From RGIG2094 sp045660065 (GTDB lineage: Bacteria > Bacillota > Clostridia > RGIG6154): a stretch of 7,526 nucleotides of DNA. The position numbers were made by a program, and so were the translations under genes. Below are positions 5,895-7,526 of this stretch, piece by piece. The DNA lies in assembly GCA_045660065.1 (NCBI GenBank), contig JAZRDC010000013.1, positions 1-7,526 on the forward strand, given 5' to 3'. The notes beneath the pieces are model-generated. The model made no database searches. It had not been told where the DNA came from and saw only the letters and a program-made list of their open reading frames with translations. Positions within the stretch are counted from its first letter, which is position 1; each line of letters opens with the position of its first letter.

Positions 5895-6905
5895 TCAGCA
5901 TCCCAAAAGCACCTGATCAAACTCAAACAGTGCTTCGTTTATTTCAAAAACATTATAGTTTCCTTTTTGAATATAGTATCTGATAATTTTATCAAATGTA
6001 AAACTTCTTGAAAGTGTCAATCCTGCCGACGCAAGTAAATCCTGGGTTTCATCAAGATTAAGTTGCAATGCTATTGCAAAAGCAACTGCAGTTTGTTTTG
6101 ACGGTCTGTATGTATCAGGATTACATTTGATTTTTGAAAATGTCTTTTTGTCAACATTGGCTTTTTTGTAGCATTCCACATCTGTCATTCCGCGCTCGTC
6201 GATTAAATCAAAGAGCTTAAAGGCAAAGGATTTATCCATTTCTTTCATATAATCATGCAGCGACTTATCTGCCGCACTGCCCGGATAACACACACTTGGT
6301 GACATCATGGCAAACGATGCTGAATCCTCATCATCTGCGCGGGACATTTCCTTGAATTCTGTCAGACAAAATTTCGGTGTTACAATTTCACCATCAATAA
6401 ACTCACTGATTTCTTTAAAAAGAGTCTGGCTGAATTCGTAAGATGTTCTGTCAAACACGCACAAATAAACCATAAGCTCGTGTTCAAACAAAAATTCAGT
6501 TATAACCTGAACTGCGAATTTTAGCACCTGATCTTTTGGGTATCCGTACGTGCCTGAAGATATAAGCGGAAAAGCAACTGAATTACAACCATATTCAACT
6601 GCCAATTTCAAAGATTCCAGATAGCAGGATTTAAGCAGAATACTTTCGCCTTCTAAACCTCCCTGCCAGATTGGTCCCGATGTGTGTATTACATATTTCG
6701 CATCAAGATTATATCCCTTTGTTATTTTGGCAGTTCCAAGGCCAAGAGGAACGAGCTTTGCGCACTCTTTATCAAGTTCAGGTCCTGCCGCCTGATGCAC
6801 AGCAAAATCAATACCACTATACCCTACCATTTCTTCGTTGGTAGTGTTGACAATGGCATCAACCTGCATTTTTGTTATATCTTGTCTTATAATTTTAAGT
6901 GGCAT
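5895..6905 (-). CDS. Macro domain (ADP-ribose binding/processing) fused to a C-terminal HTH-like domain
   Basis: This 336-residue protein joins two modules. Residues 1 to about 168 are a macro domain: QDIT (8-11), VDAIVNTTN (15-23), the glycine loop VGYSGIDFAVHQAAGPE (27-43), ITKGYNLDAKYVIHTSGPIW (61-80) and PLISSGTYGYPK (113-124). Macro domains bind ADP-ribose, and many remove it from proteins or nucleic acids. The loop reads GYSGID rather than the usual GGGVD/A, a variant I have seen in clostridial macro proteins. An acidic linker (about 172-225) leads to a helical region (226-336) with an XRE-like helix-turn-helix pattern; TDVECYKKAN and DKKTFSKIK (241-260) would be helices 2 and 3. The ATG at 6903-6905 has GAGGTGAT upstream; an in-frame ATG at 6945-6947 lacks a ribosome binding site. 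The protein could be an ADP-ribose-responsive regulator of its own region. The macro call is firm; DNA binding is inferred. Confidence 0.92.
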   Translation of the reverse strand: MPLKIIRQDITKMQVDAIVNTTNEEMVGYSGIDFAVHQAAGPELDKECAKLVPLGLGTAKITKGYNLDAKYVIHTSGPIWQGGLEGESILLKSCYLESLKLAVEYGCNSVAFPLISSGTYGYPKDQVLKFAVQVITEFLFEHELMVYLCVFDRTSYEFSQTLFKEISEFIDGEIVTPKFCLTEFKEMSRADDEDSASFAMMSPSVCYPGSAADKSLHDYMKEMDKSFAFKLFDLIDERGMTDVECYKKANVDKKTFSKIKCNPDTYRPSKQTAVAFAIALQLNLDETQDLLASAGLTLSRSFTFDKIIRYYIQKGNYNVFEINEALFEFDQVLLGC

Positions 6906-6908
6906 AAA

Positions 6909-6916
6909 ATCACCTC
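6909..6916 (-). promoter_or_regulatory. Ribosome binding site deciding the macro-HTH start
   Basis: GAGGTGAT on the minus strand matches the anti-Shine-Dalgarno sequence beyond the core; its GAGG part is 7 bases before the ATG at 6905. The competing upstream ATG at 6947 has an AT-rich leader without purine motif. Confidence 0.8.
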
Positions 6917-6988
6917 TTGTACTCTGATTGCTACGGAGTCTAGTCATAGATAATATTTTTTAAGTAAAATATATAAATCTCAATACAA

Positions 6989-7017
6989 ATTATATCACTA
7001 TATTACCGCACCGTCAA
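6989..7017 (-). promoter_or_regulatory. Promoter of the macro-HTH gene
   Basis: On the minus strand TTGACG (7012-7017) and TATAAT (6989-6994) are 17 bases apart, with TG one base before the -10 box. Transcription would start near 6982, leaving a leader of about 77 bases before the ATG at 6905. I see no riboswitch in that leader. Confidence 0.8.
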
Positions 7018-7023
7018 CTTTTA

Positions 7024-7050
7024 TTGAATTTGAGCATTTTCGGTTGAATT
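7024..7050. repeat. Direct repeat TTGAATT between the divergent promoters
   Basis: TTGAATT occurs at 7024-7030 and 7044-7050, exactly 20 bases apart (about two helical turns). It lies between the -35 boxes of the macro-HTH promoter and the Y-family polymerase promoter. The spacing suits a protein binding one DNA face twice, but the units are short and AT-rich and may be chance. Confidence 0.35.
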
Positions 7051-7069
7051 CGGACTTTGCAACACTTTG

Positions 7070-7098
7070 TTGTAGTTTTGCGGGAGTTGTGATATACT
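7070..7098 (+). promoter_or_regulatory. Promoter of the Y-family polymerase gene
   Basis: TTGTAG (7070-7075) and TATACT (7093-7098) are separated by 17 bases, with TG one base before the -10 box. A short inverted repeat CAACA/TGTTG (7060-7064 and 7068-7072, 3-base spacer) overlaps the -35 box and could be an operator. No match to the Gram-positive LexA box (CGAAC-N4-GTTCG) is seen in this gap. Confidence 0.7.
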
Positions 7099-7130
7099 AA
7101 TTACAGTAAAAAAACAAGGAGGCGGAAAAG

Positions 7131-7526
7131 ATGAAAAAGCAATATTTATGTATAGACCTGAAGTCTTTTTTCGCGTCCGTAGAATGCAGGGAGCTTGGAC
7201 TTGATCCTATGACAACAAATCTGGTTGTTGCGGACAAAAGCAGAACTGAAAAAACAATTTGTCTTGCGGTTACACCATCCCTGAAAGCCTATGGGATTCC
7301 CGGAAGGGCAAGGCTTTTTGAAGTAATTCAGAAAGTAAAATATGCTAATTGTGAAAGAATAAAAAAAGCTCCTGAAAGAAAGTTTACAGGCAAAAGTTGT
7401 AATTCTGTTGAATTAAACAAAAATCCGGGATTGGAACTTGATTTTATCGTTGCACCTCCGCAGATGGCAAAATATATTGAGTACAGCACAAGGATTTACG
7501 ATATTTATCTTAAATATGTTGCACCT
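7131..7526 (+). CDS. Y-family DNA polymerase (UmuC/UvrX type), N-terminal part
   Basis: The first 132 codons run off the right edge. The N-terminus carries the Y-family palm motif IDLKSFFASVE (8-18), with Asp9 as a metal-binding residue and Glu18 in the SVE signature; the following TPSLKAYGIPGRARLFE segment is also typical. These enzymes copy past damaged DNA and are often damage-induced. The segment from about 75 to 105 (NCERIKKAPERKF onward) fits the Gram-positive UvrX/YqjW-like branch better than DinB. The second catalytic acidic motif (usually S-x-D-E) would lie just beyond the window. The ATG has AAGGAGG (7116-7122) at 8 bases and its own promoter. The gene is divergent from the macro-HTH gene, so the two share one 225-base control region. 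Family members of this type are sometimes misannotated as DNA methylases. Confidence 0.92.
   Translation, partial: MKKQYLCIDLKSFFASVECRELGLDPMTTNLVVADKSRTEKTICLAVTPSLKAYGIPGRARLFEVIQKVKYANCERIKKAPERKFTGKSCNSVELNKNPGLELDFIVAPPQMAKYIEYSTRIYDIYLKYVAP

Noticed and set aside
6906..6947. Upstream in-frame ATG adding 14 residues to the macro-HTH protein
   Set aside because: No purine-rich motif precedes it and the added residues do not resemble a macro domain; the ATG at 6905 has an extended ribosome binding site and begins right at the first conserved strand.
7018..7130. LexA/SOS box upstream of the Y-family polymerase
   Set aside because: Such genes are often SOS-controlled, but no CGAAC-N4-GTTCG-like palindrome is found; the nearby CAACA/TGTTG repeat is too short to be called one.
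1..7526. tRNA, rRNA, CRISPR array, insertion sequence or attachment site
   Set aside because: No cloverleaf, rRNA signature, spaced repeat array, transposase fragment or terminal repeats with target duplication were seen on either strand.

Overview
The window looks like chromosomal DNA of a low-GC Gram-positive bacterium, most likely an uncultured gut-type member of Clostridia. The basis is AT-rich coding sequence, strong AGGAGG-type ribosome binding sites, sigma-A promoters with extended -10 boxes, short intergenic gaps, and protein types common in that class. Species cannot be named from the sequence.

Region 1 (1-4107, + strand) is the end of a carbohydrate-degradation operon. It holds the C-terminal tail of an unidentified protein, a two-domain alpha/beta hydrolase of the acetyl-xylan-esterase type, and a GH20 beta-N-acetylhexosaminidase of the GcnA type, closed by a perfect-stem terminator. 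The last two have no signal peptide, so they probably deacylate and trim imported oligosaccharides in the cytoplasm.

Region 2 (4078-4299) is a 231-base convergent gap. It is not empty: a near-consensus minus-strand promoter lies between two terminators and would make a transcript of about 140-160 nt with a GC-rich hairpin. No matching well-initiated ORF is seen, so this is a candidate small RNA.

Region 3 (4310-7017, - strand) is a three-gene cassette, transcribed in the order macro domain-HTH fusion, von Willebrand A (vWA) domain protein, ADP-ribosylglycohydrolase. The macro domain binds or processes ADP-ribose, the glycohydrolase removes ADP-ribose from a target, and the vWA protein is a metal-dependent interaction module. 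All key residues look intact. The last two genes are tightly coupled. The 107-base gap after the macro-HTH gene carries a perfect 13-bp inverted repeat that overlaps a -10 box and ends in a T-run, so it could be an operator, an attenuator, or both. The cassette looks like an ADP-ribose signalling or stress module, but no ADP-ribosyltransferase is visible.

Region 4 (7018-7526, + strand) has a divergent promoter region and the first 132 codons of a Y-family DNA polymerase (UmuC/UvrX type), cut by the window edge. Its divergent position next to the macro-HTH gene raises, without proving, a link between the cassette and DNA damage.
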